From contig JAMWFC010000065.1 in assembly GCA_027475525.1 (NCBI GenBank), positions 624,188 to 688,187 of the forward strand: 64,000 nt of DNA, in the 5' to 3' direction. Positions 12,356-22,340 of the stretch are shown in pieces. Position 1 is the stretch's first letter. Each line of letters begins with the position of its first letter. The notes under the pieces were generated by a model that was given only the letters and a program-made list of their open reading frames with translations, was not told where the DNA came from and searched no databases. The translations under genes were made by a program, and so were the position numbers. Origin of the DNA: Macrolepiota albuminosa (lineage: Eukaryota > Basidiomycota > Agaricomycetes > Agaricales > Agaricaceae).

Positions 12356-13286
12356 CTAGACTCGATGAGCTGCACCGGCACCCTTTACCTCCGGATTCTC
12401 GTATGCCTGAAGGGATGGGTTGTGAGAATATAAATTCCCTTGTCGCTCTCCTTGTCGGTTAAATTCCGCATTAGTACCAGGTCTGCCAGAAGTATTATCC
12501 TCCCTCGCAAAACGTCCTGCAATATCGCCACTCTTCGGATCCTCATCGCGACGGCCAAGGGCCTCTGGGCCACCGCCGTTGTTCATTGTGTTCGATTGAC
12601 GTCCAAGAGAGGAGACAGAGTTGTCTCCCGAATTGGGAGCAGCATTGACTCCCGTTTGGGGTGCGATGTTCTGATCAGAATGTGGGACATTCGCGTGACC
12701 AAGCGACACTGGCCCATTTTCGCCATCTCTTGGCGCTTGCGACGCAGCCTTCAAGTCTGTCGCGACATCATCGCGGTGGTGACGAGTGCCCGCGGTTTCG
12801 GCATTTGTCTGTTCAATCCTAGACGATTAGACATCGTTTTAGAAATGTACTTCAACATTAATCCAAACCACTATACCTCCCAGGAGGCACACCTGCAGCT
12901 AGGTTGCCATCGTTAGCCTTGTGGACGGTAGAACCTGCGTTAGAAGTTCCCCCGATTTTGCCCCTTAATGCGAACATCCCCTGCTGGGCTTCCATCTTTC
13001 CTTTTTGCACTCTTTCTTCGTTAGATGTTCGTTGATTCTGGGACGTGTCAAGTACATTCATCATGTTTCCTCGAACATTTTCGCCAATGCCTGATGAAAA
13101 ATGGGTACGTTGAAAGGAAGAGTATAAGATAGTGCTTGCCATGCACCACATGATATGCTTCTCTGATGATATAAAAGGTCAGATCGAACTAACTAAAAGT
13201 ATATTATATTGAACGGACTTGATCTTGTTAGATCCCGTGTTGGTTGCTTCGCCCGGTCCCCGGTTTGTTCCCTGAATGGATGACAT
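12356..13286 (-). CDS. Low-complexity hydrophilic hypothetical protein
   Basis: Probable start ATG 13286 (MSSIQGTNRGPGEATNTG). A middle exon ends at 12877 and contains GIGENVRGNMMNVLDT and QRTSNEERVQKGKMEAQQG. The last exon, 12818-12356, is rich in Gly, Asn, Asp, Gln and Pro. The junction 12877/12818 keeps frame (PPGR then IEQTNAETAG). The first junction, between about 13200 and 13095, is unresolved. The Gly-rich amphipathic GxGEN.RGN segment and high hydrophilicity are reminiscent of small stress-associated fungal proteins, but I cannot name the family. It is divergent from ELP6 and shares a roughly 390-bp upstream region with it. Confidence 0.55.
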
Positions 13287-13680
13287 AGTAATGATTAACT
13301 GTATTGAGCCGCGTCCTTATATATGACAATAATGCGATGAGCTCATTGCATTGCGCTGGAATGACGTAAAGGACAAAAGTTCTGCGAAACCACTTGACCA
13401 GATAATTCGCCTTGCATTGCCTAGATCCTCATGCATTATGGTCGACCAACAGGTCATCGACGGAAGGAATAAAGATCTGCTTTGAGACGAAGATCCGTCC
13501 CAGTGAGTACACAATGTAGAACAGTGGTAGTTGTAAGGTCCAAGAGCTGTCATATGTCCAAAATCTTGACGAAATTGCGACTGATAAGATGCAAGCTTGC
13601 AGATAAGATGCAGCCAAATAACGACCAAATAAACTTTGAGATCCGCGCCAAAAAGTTGGGCTTAGTTGGTTTTTGAGATA
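13287..13680. other. Shared upstream region of divergent genes
   Basis: Spacer between the minus-strand hydrophilic protein gene and the plus-strand ELP6 gene. It probably holds both promoters. No motif was found that I would defend. Confidence 0.45.
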
Positions 13681-14542
13681 ATGTTACCTCCATTCAATTT
13701 GCCGGAAGGCATTGTTCTACTGGTTACGGACGAACTGTCTTCTCCTGGCGATTTTATTCTTCATCGGCTGTTGTCATCTCACTTCAAGGACTCCAAAAAT
13801 CCTAAAGGAGTTATTCTTTCAGTTTCTGAAGGAGTTGCGCGTTGGAAAGCTGTTGCTGCTAAATCAGTACGTGCCAATAGAGTTTATTGCGCGACGCTGA
13901 CTTTCTTCCTTGCAGAATGTCAATATAACGCAGTACATAAGCTCAGGTGCCCTTACTTTTGTAGACGTTATGTCTCATGTGCGATCTTCACTTGATTCCG
14001 ATCAACCAAGTCTGTGCCCACTATACAACCTAATTGCTTCTGGATTGAACGCAACCGAGGAACCTTCTTTGATCATTCTTGACGATATCACCTCTTTGCA
14101 GTGGGTTGGATTTCCTATCCTTGACATCAGCCGGTTTACTCGATCACTACGTGCGTTATCTCATCAGGTTTGATTTCTCGAGATAAGCTTCCGTCGGAAA
14201 AAGCTGACCTTGTTCAGTCGTGTAGCACTCTTGTGATTCGACACCATAACGTAACACCCGAAGAACCAGATGACATTTTCCAACACTTGTTACATCTTTG
14301 CACATACCACTTAGAAGTCCGTCCATTATCCAGCGGCAGAAGTGGATCTGTGAGTGGAGAGGTATGTTATTACGACACGTCTTGGAGCTGGATCCAAAAA
14401 TTTCCAGATTGCGCTTCATCCGGGGATGAGTACGTCAGCACCCGGAGTCAAGTTGATACCTCGTTCCTCTGCTGTCCAGTATAGGCTCACAGATACCGGC
14501 GCCAATTTCTTTGGTCGTGGTACAGGTGGTGGCATCTTGTAG
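13681..14542 (+). CDS. ELP6: Elongator complex protein 6
   Basis: Subunit of the Elp456 hexamer of Elongator, which helps place cm5/ncm5-type modifications on the wobble uridine of tRNAs. Exons 13681-13866, 13916-14167, 14218-14361 and 14408-14542 join in frame for 238 aa, close to the family's size. The RecA-like fold is visible without a canonical Walker A: GIVLLVTDELSSPGDFILHRLL (β1-α1), PKGVILSVSEGVARWKAV, ISSGALTFVDVM, EPSLIILDDITSLQWVG (Walker-B-like strand) and STLVIRHHN. Lack of a P-loop is normal for ELP6. Cytosolic. Placement rests on overall pattern rather than a unique motif, hence moderate confidence. It lies 195 bp upstream of the AAA ATPase, on the same strand, with no functional link known. 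Confidence 0.75.
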
Positions 14543-14737
14543 AACTGACTATGCAATTTCTATCTCTACATGTTCATGGGGAAATCACTTGCAGTGCAGT
14601 CAAGGACATTTGCGGGTACACGTGGGCTGGCGCCCCTCGAGACTTAGGGCGCCTAAGATCTGATCTTCTCGTGTAAATCGAACCAATTTAAAAGTCAGCA
14701 GACACTTAGAAATTCACTCCTACACTGTTCCTCCATC

Positions 14738-17465
14738 ATGCGCCGCTTCAGCTCTCTAATTAAGTTTTCATCGTCCTCTGCCCAACCTAACCAGTCCATT
14801 TCTACTCCGATCACCGTTGAGGACAACAAAACATCTACCACCACTGATCGCGACGATGAGGTTTTGCCTATGCCGTCACTCCAGGTTAAACGTGTGGATC
14901 ACTACTACAGTCGATGGTCGAAGAGCTGGAAGTACCGTGTAAGGGCTTATGATTATGGATCCGTGCATTATTCATTCCAGCTTCCTTTAGAATATGAGTT
15001 CCAAGGTTACCATAGAAGCGGTTCCTTTCTTGCACTCTGGAAATAATGACCCATGGAAAGATTACAGTTTCGTGTAAGTAAGGTCACGCCTGGCCATTTA
15101 TGTGTAGCCATATTGCCGTTCCATCAGGTTGGTTCGTAGGGTTCCCAAGGTTGATTATGAGGAGCCCAGTTTTAAGATTATTGTCAAAAGTGGTTACATA
15201 TTGAAGGCCTGCCAGGATGTCGTTCAGACGTGGCCTGGAATATCCTGGAGTGCGGAACCCCTTGAGGTACGCGAGGAAACTCTGTTATTCGTTCCATATT
15301 CACACAGTAAACCTTAGCTCGATCCTGAGATGTTTATCACTTTCTTTGAAAAATTCGGCGAGTACCGCGATGGCTTGGCGGGTAAGAAACCGAAGACGGA
15401 ACGCGATATCCATGTGATCTCCAGTGTCGAGCTGCTTCTGTCCACGATCTCGACGGACTATCGTACGACACTTGCAACGATAAATCGACTCACCTCCCAC
15501 GGAGAGATCACATTTGAACTTTTGTATGCCATTCTCATTCCTCGCACTCTTTTCGTCGCTACCTGTGCCATTACGAGTAATCCTCGCTTGTTCAAACTGG
15601 TATCTTCCACGTGTACAACCGAGGATGGAAAGCCAGTGCACCAACTACAATGCGAGAGCTACGATCTCGTTGATAGGTTTGGCCAAACCGCCGGTATCGG
15701 AAAAGTCTTGACTACAATCATACTTCCCTCGTTCAAGGGCGCCATGAAAATACAAGACCTAGATATCTACCCTCTGAAGTACCATTCCGACCCGGACAAG
15801 CTACTCGAGGCTCTACTGATGCGTGGTAAGAAATGGGTTAGTCTTAAAGGAGTCCATCACATGCAGTACAATGGCATTGCTGCATTTAAACGTAGCCCAA
15901 AGATTATAAAGCATAATGTAAGTTCCGCCTCAGACGATAATCCATGCATCCTTTTTTCATCATATCATTCTCTCAGGTTGACGGTCGTATTATGGTTGAT
16001 AGAGGTAATCTAACAACTTCGGAGGCGACTTCGTGGATTTCTAAACGTTTTTGTTCCACAGACACTTTCCGCCGAGTGAATCCCAACTATCAGTACCCTC
16101 TCGAGTACACGACCTCTACAATGAACCCTCTTCCATACGTTCCACCTCAAATATCCGTCGAATCTCTGCACAGAGCTCATAGGAAGCCCCCTCCGCCATC
16201 TAACCTCCTCCCTCCATTATCCCCTTTTCCTCCTCCTCTTTGGAGTCCCTATGCCAACGGTACGTGATCATCAAGAAGTTAAACAACGCTGACCATTTAC
16301 ATAGGTACTTTGGTGCAATCCGCCCGTGCTGATCAAGATTCGTCCAATAGTGAACTTACCGACGAAGATTTGACTTTGACATCGACGGTTGTGTATGGAT
16401 TCAGTCTTTCTGATAAAGTGTGGTGTGCGTAGTTGATCTTCTTGATTTTCCATTGCTGATCAAGCGTCTGGTTGTAGTAGAATTCGACGTCGAACGAGTT
16501 CAACCTGTTGAGTGGAATGAGGACGCGTTCGCCAACCTCGTACTTCCATCGGATCGCAAGGATCTCTTACGCTCTCTTGTCGAGGCTCATCATCAAGAAC
16601 TCGGATTTGATGATTTCATTAAAGGCAAGGGACATGGTCTTGTCATTAATCTCTTTGGGCCTCCTGGAGTCGGTAAGTCGAAATCAAACAAGTATAATTT
16701 TTACTCATTTGATTTTGTAGGCAAGACTTTCTCAGCTGAAGCCACCAGCGAGCATGTTAAGCGGCCGCTCTATGTCGTTGGCGGAGGCGACCTCGGCACC
16801 AGGACTGCTGACATGGATTGTACACTTGAACGTATCTTTGATGTCGCGACAGCTTGGAAAGCGATCGTGTTGATAGATGAGGTGAGAATCCTTTAATTGT
16901 AAAAATAAGTGAAAGTCCTCAGGCAATTTTGAGGCCGATGTTTTCCTCGAACAACGCTCACTTCACGAGCTAGAGCGCAACGCCATGGTTGCTGTCTTGT
17001 AAGGCACAGTTTATGCCATTTTAGTCCAAATCCTGACGCCCAAACCCTAGTCTCCGCCACGTCGAATACTATCGCGGCATCCTTTTCCTGACGACCAATC
17101 GTGTTCAAGCCTTCGACGAAGCATTTCTTTCTCGAATTCACGTCGCTCTGCACTTCCACGAGCTCAGTCAAGCATCAAAAGAACAAGTTTGGACCGCCTT
17201 TATCGAGAAACTTCGTGTTTCGCATTCGATCACTCCAGAGCAAATTAAGGAGCTGGCTAGACGCAATATCAATGGTAGACAAATAAAAAATGCTGTTCGG
17301 ACGGCACAGTCACTTGCCATTGGCCGTGGAGAACCAATCGAGTATCGTCATTTCGTAGAGACACTGGACGCCATGGATGCATTTACGAACAAGTTTGAGG
17401 ACCTCACTGGGAAGGTGATAAATGAGGACGGTGCCGTAAATAGAGCACGCCAATTGTATTCGTAG
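14738..17465 (+). CDS. Fungal AAA ATPase with N-terminal DUF7025-like region
   Basis: Ten exons (14738-14938, 14991-15073, 15128-15266, 15318-15917, 15977-16259, 16305-16424, 16478-16672, 16721-16881, 16934-16998, 17051-17465) join in frame for 753 aa. The N-terminal half has the DUF7025-like pattern (EYRDG, ELLYAILIPRTLF, MKIQDLDIYPLKYH). A proline-rich linker (KPPPPSNLLPPLSPFPPP) follows. The single AAA module has Walker A GPPGVGKT, Walker B IVLIDEADVFLEQR, sensor-1 LFLTTNR and an arginine finger region (EAFLSRIHVAL). Introns cut both the Walker A and Walker B motifs. Fungi carry many such proteins of unknown substrate, and the ATPase is probably active because all key residues are present. 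The Pro-rich linker may mediate partner binding (inference). Confidence 0.93.
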
Positions 17466-18011
17466 TCTGTAAAATTTTATAGATATCTAGTTGATCTCCA
17501 GAATTATTTGGAGACCTTGATACGCCTGGCTTCAAGACCGGCGTATCGACGCGCTCATGATATCCCACGGACAAGTTCGTCAATAAGTTCAATTGCGTAC
17601 ATCTTAGACTAAATGTTCTTGCTTAATTAACTAGCCATTCCCGCTGCCCTTTGAGAAAGTAACAGACACGAGGAGAAAGTGAGTAAAGTATGAAAGGAGC
17701 TTAAATATTTGTCTTCTCTGCAAAAGAGAAAGAGTACATAAACGAATTTTTTTTTTCATTCACAACTATCTTCCTTGCGAACGCAGATCACACACACATC
17801 TCTCCAACCACGGGAGCTTTAATCATAGAAAGAAGATAAATAATCCCGGCACCATGCAAGGGCGCACTGCATAAAAGGCATGATACCGTTTGCTCATAAG
17901 TAACATATCATAAACCACTAGAACATGACAATAACGATGGCAAAGCAGACTCGATGTATCAAATCCACCCATCTTTTGACCCAGAGACAGACTGAACACA
18001 TCATAACAAGC
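17466..18011. other. Convergent 3' intergenic region
   Basis: About 550 bp between the AAA ATPase (plus) and RPL8 (minus) stop codons. It contains a poly-T tract near 17748-17756 and probable 3' UTRs. No gene seen. Confidence 0.5.
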
Positions 18012-19286
18012 CTACAGCTTGTTAACGGCAGCGGCAGAGATAGTCTGGCCAGAAGCCTTGACGCGCTTGCGGAGCTTGGCGGTAGACTTGTTACCACGGA
18101 TACCTCCACCCCATTGGCGGCGGTGCTCCTCATACTTGTCAGAGCTGAGAAGCACAATGTCAACAATTAGAGTATATGCAGTAAAGGGAACGAAACGTAC
18201 AAGTTGGCCTTAGCGGCAGAGACGAGGGTAGCAAGCTCGCGCTGGTCCTCGCTCTTGACTTCCTGAAGAGCGACAACGGCAGCAGTCTTCTTGTGAACCA
18301 CGGTACCAAGACGGGCCTTGCCCTTGACAATCACATAAGGCACACCCATCTTGCGGCAAAGAGCAGGCAGGAAGACGACGAGCTCAATAGGGTCAACGTC
18401 ATGGGCAATGACGACGAGGGAAGCCTTCTTGGCCTCAACAAGAGCAACAATGTGGTTCAGGCCGTACTTGACAAAGAGGGGCTTCTTAGAATCCTGGGAC
18501 AGACGTCAGTTCATATAGAAGAATTAAAAAAGGCGGGAAGATACACGAACCTTGACCTCCTTGTTCTCGGCAGCAGCAGTAGCAGCAGCCTCGAGACGAG
18601 CCTTCTTCTCCTCCTTAGACTCAGGGCGGTACTTGTTCAGGAGTTTGAACAGCTGAGTGGCAGTGTTCTTGTCCAAAGTGTGGGAGAACTGGGCAATCGC
18701 AGGGGGAACCTTAAGGCGTTGGTTAAGGATGACCTTCTGGCGCTGAAGACGGACGTATTCAGGCCACTTGACAAAGCGAGTGAGATCAGTGGTGGGGCGG
18801 ATGTCCTGGCCTACATAACCATTTAAAAATGTCCATTAACCCAGATATCACTTCAACCTACCAATACCGAAGTTCTTGGGAGTAGCCTCAAAAAGAGGGT
18901 TCTTCTTGGCCTTAGTGGCCTTGCTGGCACCAAAAGGAGCAGCAGCGGGTTTCTTTCCAGTTCCGGTCTTGGCTTTGGGCTGGTCATTGAGACGAAGTCA
19001 GCAATGGAACTCATAGTTGACATTGCGCCTCGGAGCTCTAGCGTCATGCTACACAAGCACGACCCAGCTTCAGAGTCAATCATCGCCTTGCGGCTCAAGA
19101 CTGCTTAGAATATCAACAGAATGTCAATATCCTGCATTGCTGGCGCAGTTCTGAAAGGATATAAGTTAATACAACTCCAAGGTTAATCCAATCGGAGAAC
19201 TTGCCATCCATCTCAAATTCATCATTTCAGAGACTTTGAACTGACGATGCTAGAGCTCGTCATCGCAAACGTTGAATGCTCACCAT
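18012..19286 (-). CDS. RPL8: 60S ribosomal protein L8 (eL8, L7a family)
   Basis: Structural protein of the large ribosomal subunit, in the L7Ae/L30e RNA-binding superfamily. Exons 19286-19284 (ATG only), 18979-18862, 18810-18551, 18493-18201 and 18144-18012 join in frame for 268 aa, normal for fungal L8. Signature segments are [51 protein letters not shown] (the L7Ae core), [19 protein letters not shown] and a basic tail ([14 protein letters not shown]). Codon use is strongly C-ending and biased, as expected for a highly expressed gene. The first intron, about 300 nt (19283-18980), is several times longer than the rest and directly follows the start codon. That arrangement may serve expression or host a snoRNA. 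Identity is very secure; the ATG-only first exon is the best-fitting but not the only possible start. Confidence 0.95.
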
Positions 19287-19422
19287 TTTGTCTTGAGGAA
19301 GTCGACAGAAGAAGAGTTGTGCTTGAGGAACGACAGAACAGGATCAACGTTTTGAGTTTCTTCTAGGCTGATCGGCATTTGCCGAGTTTCTAAACAAACT
19401 TGACATCTACATAATCCTCCCA

Positions 19423-19737
19423 ATGACTGAATCCACTCCGACAGTTGTTTACCGGAAGAAAGACCGGGCTCCTCAGGAGAGCGGATTCCGCCTGTCCCAT
19501 GCCCGGGAATCTGAAATCAGGAGCGCGAATGTGGCTGTAACTGGAGAGGAGGCGAGAGTGGAACAAGCCTCTGTTCGGGAACTTCCTCTCGAGCGACCTC
19601 TAGGCAAGCCGAAGCTGTGTACAACCTCCGGAGGGAACTTGCTCGAGGACTTACGGCAATCTAGCGCGACTGAAAGTGACATATATCAAACTAAAGTACC
19701 CACCGCACATCCTCCTGCAATAGATGCAGCGCTGTAA
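19423..19737 (+). CDS. Short hypothetical open frame (104 aa)
   Basis: A single open frame starts with ATG at 19423 (MTESTPTVVYRKKDRAP), lies just upstream of the tRNA and is divergent from RPL8. It is rich in charged residues (Glu, Arg, Ser), with no hydrophobic core or known motif. The composition resembles a small disordered protein such as those seen next to RNA polymerase III genes. It may equally be chance. Confidence 0.3.
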   Translation: MTESTPTVVYRKKDRAPQESGFRLSHARESEIRSANVAVTGEEARVEQASVRELPLERPLGKPKLCTTSGGNLLEDLRQSSATESDIYQTKVPTAHPPAIDAAL

Positions 19738-19818
19738 GGCTGCGGAAAAAATGACGAATCGGGCATGGGGTCCTCACTATAACTGTTGGTGTCAGACATA
19801 TAGGAATCACATTATGTA

Positions 19819-19904
19819 GGGGGCATAGCTCAGTTGGGAGAGCAGCAGACTGAAGGACTCATAAGCCTTTCTGAAGGTCCCGCGTTCAATCCGCGGTGCC
19901 CCCA
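19819..19904 (+). tRNA. tRNA-Phe (GAA) with short intron
   Basis: The acceptor stem GGGGGCA pairs with TGCCCCC (19897-19903), followed by discriminator A. The D-arm is GCTC-AGTTGGGA-GAGC. The anticodon loop is CTGAAG with anticodon GAA. A 13-nt intron (gactcataagcct) follows position 37, the standard place. The T-arm is CCGCG-TTCAATC-CGCGG. The outermost anticodon-stem pair (27-43) is G·A; the other four pair. All stems otherwise fold well. Confidence 0.93.
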
Positions 19905-20401
19905 CTTCCAGAAGCCCTCCAATTTTTGTTATGTTGTGACTTCTGCGCAGGACGATCTTTTGTACTCGTTCAGGCTCTGAGGTAATTGATACTTGGGTTC
20001 TGGGAGACAATTAAAACGATTTACTGCACACTCTGTTATGGTTTACACCCGAGCACAGGGTCATGCATGACCCTACAGAATCCGCATAAAACTATAATTC
20101 TCATGGTCATGATTCGCACGCAATGAGGATATTAGCCAACCATGGCCGTGACCGGGAAAGGACATGACAATGGTGGCCCCATTGTCCTCGCTATCTACTG
20201 GCCAGAGATATTGCCCCTACAATCTGGCCACTTACTTATATATATCCTTAGCATCATCTGAATGAAAGACTTGTTCTTCCACCTTTCATTTTCACCCTTG
20301 TGATAAACATCCTTCTTGTTCAACGTGAGTTTTGATATGACCTGTTATCTTTTATTACCGGTTACTAATGTGGTCTATGACATACCAGAACGAGTTCCTC
20401 G
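19905..20401. other. Upstream region of F-box gene
   Basis: It contains the probable promoter and 5' UTR of the F-box gene. A likely 5' UTR intron runs from gtgagttttg (about 20323) to a cag acceptor just before the start codon region (about 20389). No other gene seen. Confidence 0.45.
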
Positions 20402-21964
20402 ATGACTTTTCTTCCTCGGTCCATGCAAGATGATACAGATCTTCTAGTAAGACGACCAACAACGGCGTCTCCCATTTCTGAGATCCCTGTCGACGTTCTC
20501 TTAGAAATATTTGAAACCCTTATTTTGGCCTGGGATGCTGTCCAAATTATGCCCGTGCTCCTCTGCAGCGTTTGTACGCGCTGGCGCGACTGCGTGAGGA
20601 ATTCCCCAACTCTCTGGTCGACCATCCGCACGTACGAAGTCTTGGACCTCACAACTGTCATCCTAGAGCACGAGATCAAACGCGTTAAGATGTTTCTCAG
20701 ACGGTCTCAAGGCTGTCCGCTTACGATCGACATCGCTATATACTCTTATTTACGCCACGAAGGAGAAGACAATGCATGGGCGGACAGCCTTCCAGATTTT
20801 CATGATAAACTCAAAGAGCTCTCTCAGGCGCTCGGGAAGCATGCGCATAGGATCAAAAGCCTAACGCTGGTAATCGACGAGTACCAATCTACTACCAGTA
20901 TTCTAAGCGGATTGAAAGAGGTATCCATGCCCATGTTGACCCACTGGGATGTACGAAATCTGTATGATGAGAACTGGAGCTTCGACGACGAGAATCTCGA
21001 AGACGAGGAAGTAAACGCGCACTCAGTTCTTCTCCATCCCCTTGGGACCTCAGAGGAGCAGCGGATGGCTATGTATCCTAACCTGAAATTCGTGTCGCTG
21101 CATGCAGTTCCCCTTCATTGGTCTCGGTTCTCTCTAAATAACCTGGTTACACTGGAAATAAGAATGATCCCAGAAAAGTGGCGTCCTTCTGCTTCAACGT
21201 TCGGGCGTATTCTCAGGGCCAACGCACACTCTCTTGAGAGACTTGTGCTCTCGGTGGCGCTCCCCACCGGCATCTATCTAGGGGAACCAATTGCTCTACC
21301 AAATCTCGAGTGGATCGAGCTCGGTTTCACACACACCGCCGAGATCATACCCTTTATCAATACCATTGAAGTCCCGATTCTCCGAGTCCTGATATTATGC
21401 GATAGCCGCCGTGAATATCTTCCCATTGGCCTGAGTAATGACCCTGCTTTCGACAACGGTATTACCGATCTCTTCGCCGTCCTCGTCAGCCGTTTCCCAC
21501 TCCGACAGCTCACTGACATGACATTACGCCATATCGCTCTGTGTCCCGTGCCTTCCCCGTCAGCAGAAGTATTTTCTAGCCGCATGGACATCGCAATCGA
21601 CTTCTTGCGCCGCCTTGAGAATCTGAACTTCCTCACCGTATCCAACTCCGATGTCATCACTCTCGAGGCGCTCAATCGCTTGCAGGTCCGCGTCGAGGCT
21701 CAGCAACCAAAGCACCCTCTTCCGAAATTGACATTTTTGCAGATCACGGATACGGGATATAAGATTTTGCAAGATTTTCTTCAGCAGAGGTTAAACGGTC
21801 CGAACGTATATAATGCCCTCGTTGCCTTGGTGATTACTATGCCGAATAGTTGGTATCTGGCGTCGAGATGGGACACCTTCAATACGAAGAGGCTTGCGCA
21901 AGAGGTGTTTCCACTTGTTTCACGGCTCAGTGATGACGCAGAGCAGCAGTTGGCTGTGACATGA
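20402..21964 (+). CDS. F-box-like protein
   Basis: A single coding exon of 520 aa. An F-box lies near residues 24-75: ISEIPVDVLLEIFETLILAW, then VCTRWRDCVRNSPTLWSTI. F-box proteins recruit targets to SCF ubiquitin ligases through Skp1. The rest is leucine-rich with repeating helix-strand spacing (for example LERLVLSVALPTG, LEWIELGF, LTDMTLRHIAL), typical of the degenerate LRR-like domain of the greatly expanded agaricomycete F-box family. No transmembrane or catalytic motif. The target is unknown. Confidence 0.85.
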   Translation: MTFLPRSMQDDTDLLVRRPTTASPISEIPVDVLLEIFETLILAWDAVQIMPVLLCSVCTRWRDCVRNSPTLWSTIRTYEVLDLTTVILEHEIKRVKMFLRRSQGCPLTIDIAIYSYLRHEGEDNAWADSLPDFHDKLKELSQALGKHAHRIKSLTLVIDEYQSTTSILSGLKEVSMPMLTHWDVRNLYDENWSFDDENLEDEEVNAHSVLLHPLGTSEEQRMAMYPNLKFVSLHAVPLHWSRFSLNNLVTLEIRMIPEKWRPSASTFGRILRANAHSLERLVLSVALPTGIYLGEPIALPNLEWIELGFTHTAEIIPFINTIEVPILRVLILCDSRREYLPIGLSNDPAFDNGITDLFAVLVSRFPLRQLTDMTLRHIALCPVPSPSAEVFSSRMDIAIDFLRRLENLNFLTVSNSDVITLEALNRLQVRVEAQQPKHPLPKLTFLQITDTGYKILQDFLQQRLNGPNVYNALVALVITMPNSWYLASRWDTFNTKRLAQEVFPLVSRLSDDAEQQLAVT

Positions 21965-22340
21965 TTAGCCTGACGTTTTTCTCGCCTTTCTTTCCAGCTC
22001 TCCTACCGTTATAACTTATTGTACCATCTCATTTCCAGTTTCTGGTACACCATCTATGAATCCATGTAATTTTATGTCAAAGAAATAATATGTCATGCTT
22101 CAACTTGAACTTCGAAGGATCTTCACGGCTAGAAGTATAAGGAGCTCGGCTTCCTTCGAAGAGCGATCTTGATGTTTGGAGAAACGGGTAGTAAAGGCTG
22201 AATCATGTTTCCTCGACGACAGATCCATAGTAGCCTCTTTCTTTCGGGGAACTCTTCAAGTGATTGACTGTGATTGGATGCGATTGTACAATTCAAGCTC
22301 GGCGCTTGGTTTCATGACGTGCAGTGAGACCGAGGTTATA
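21965..22340. other. Convergent 3' intergenic region
   Basis: Between the F-box stop and the ancestral stop of RAD1 on the opposite strand. It probably holds both 3' UTRs. Nothing else recognised. Confidence 0.45.
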
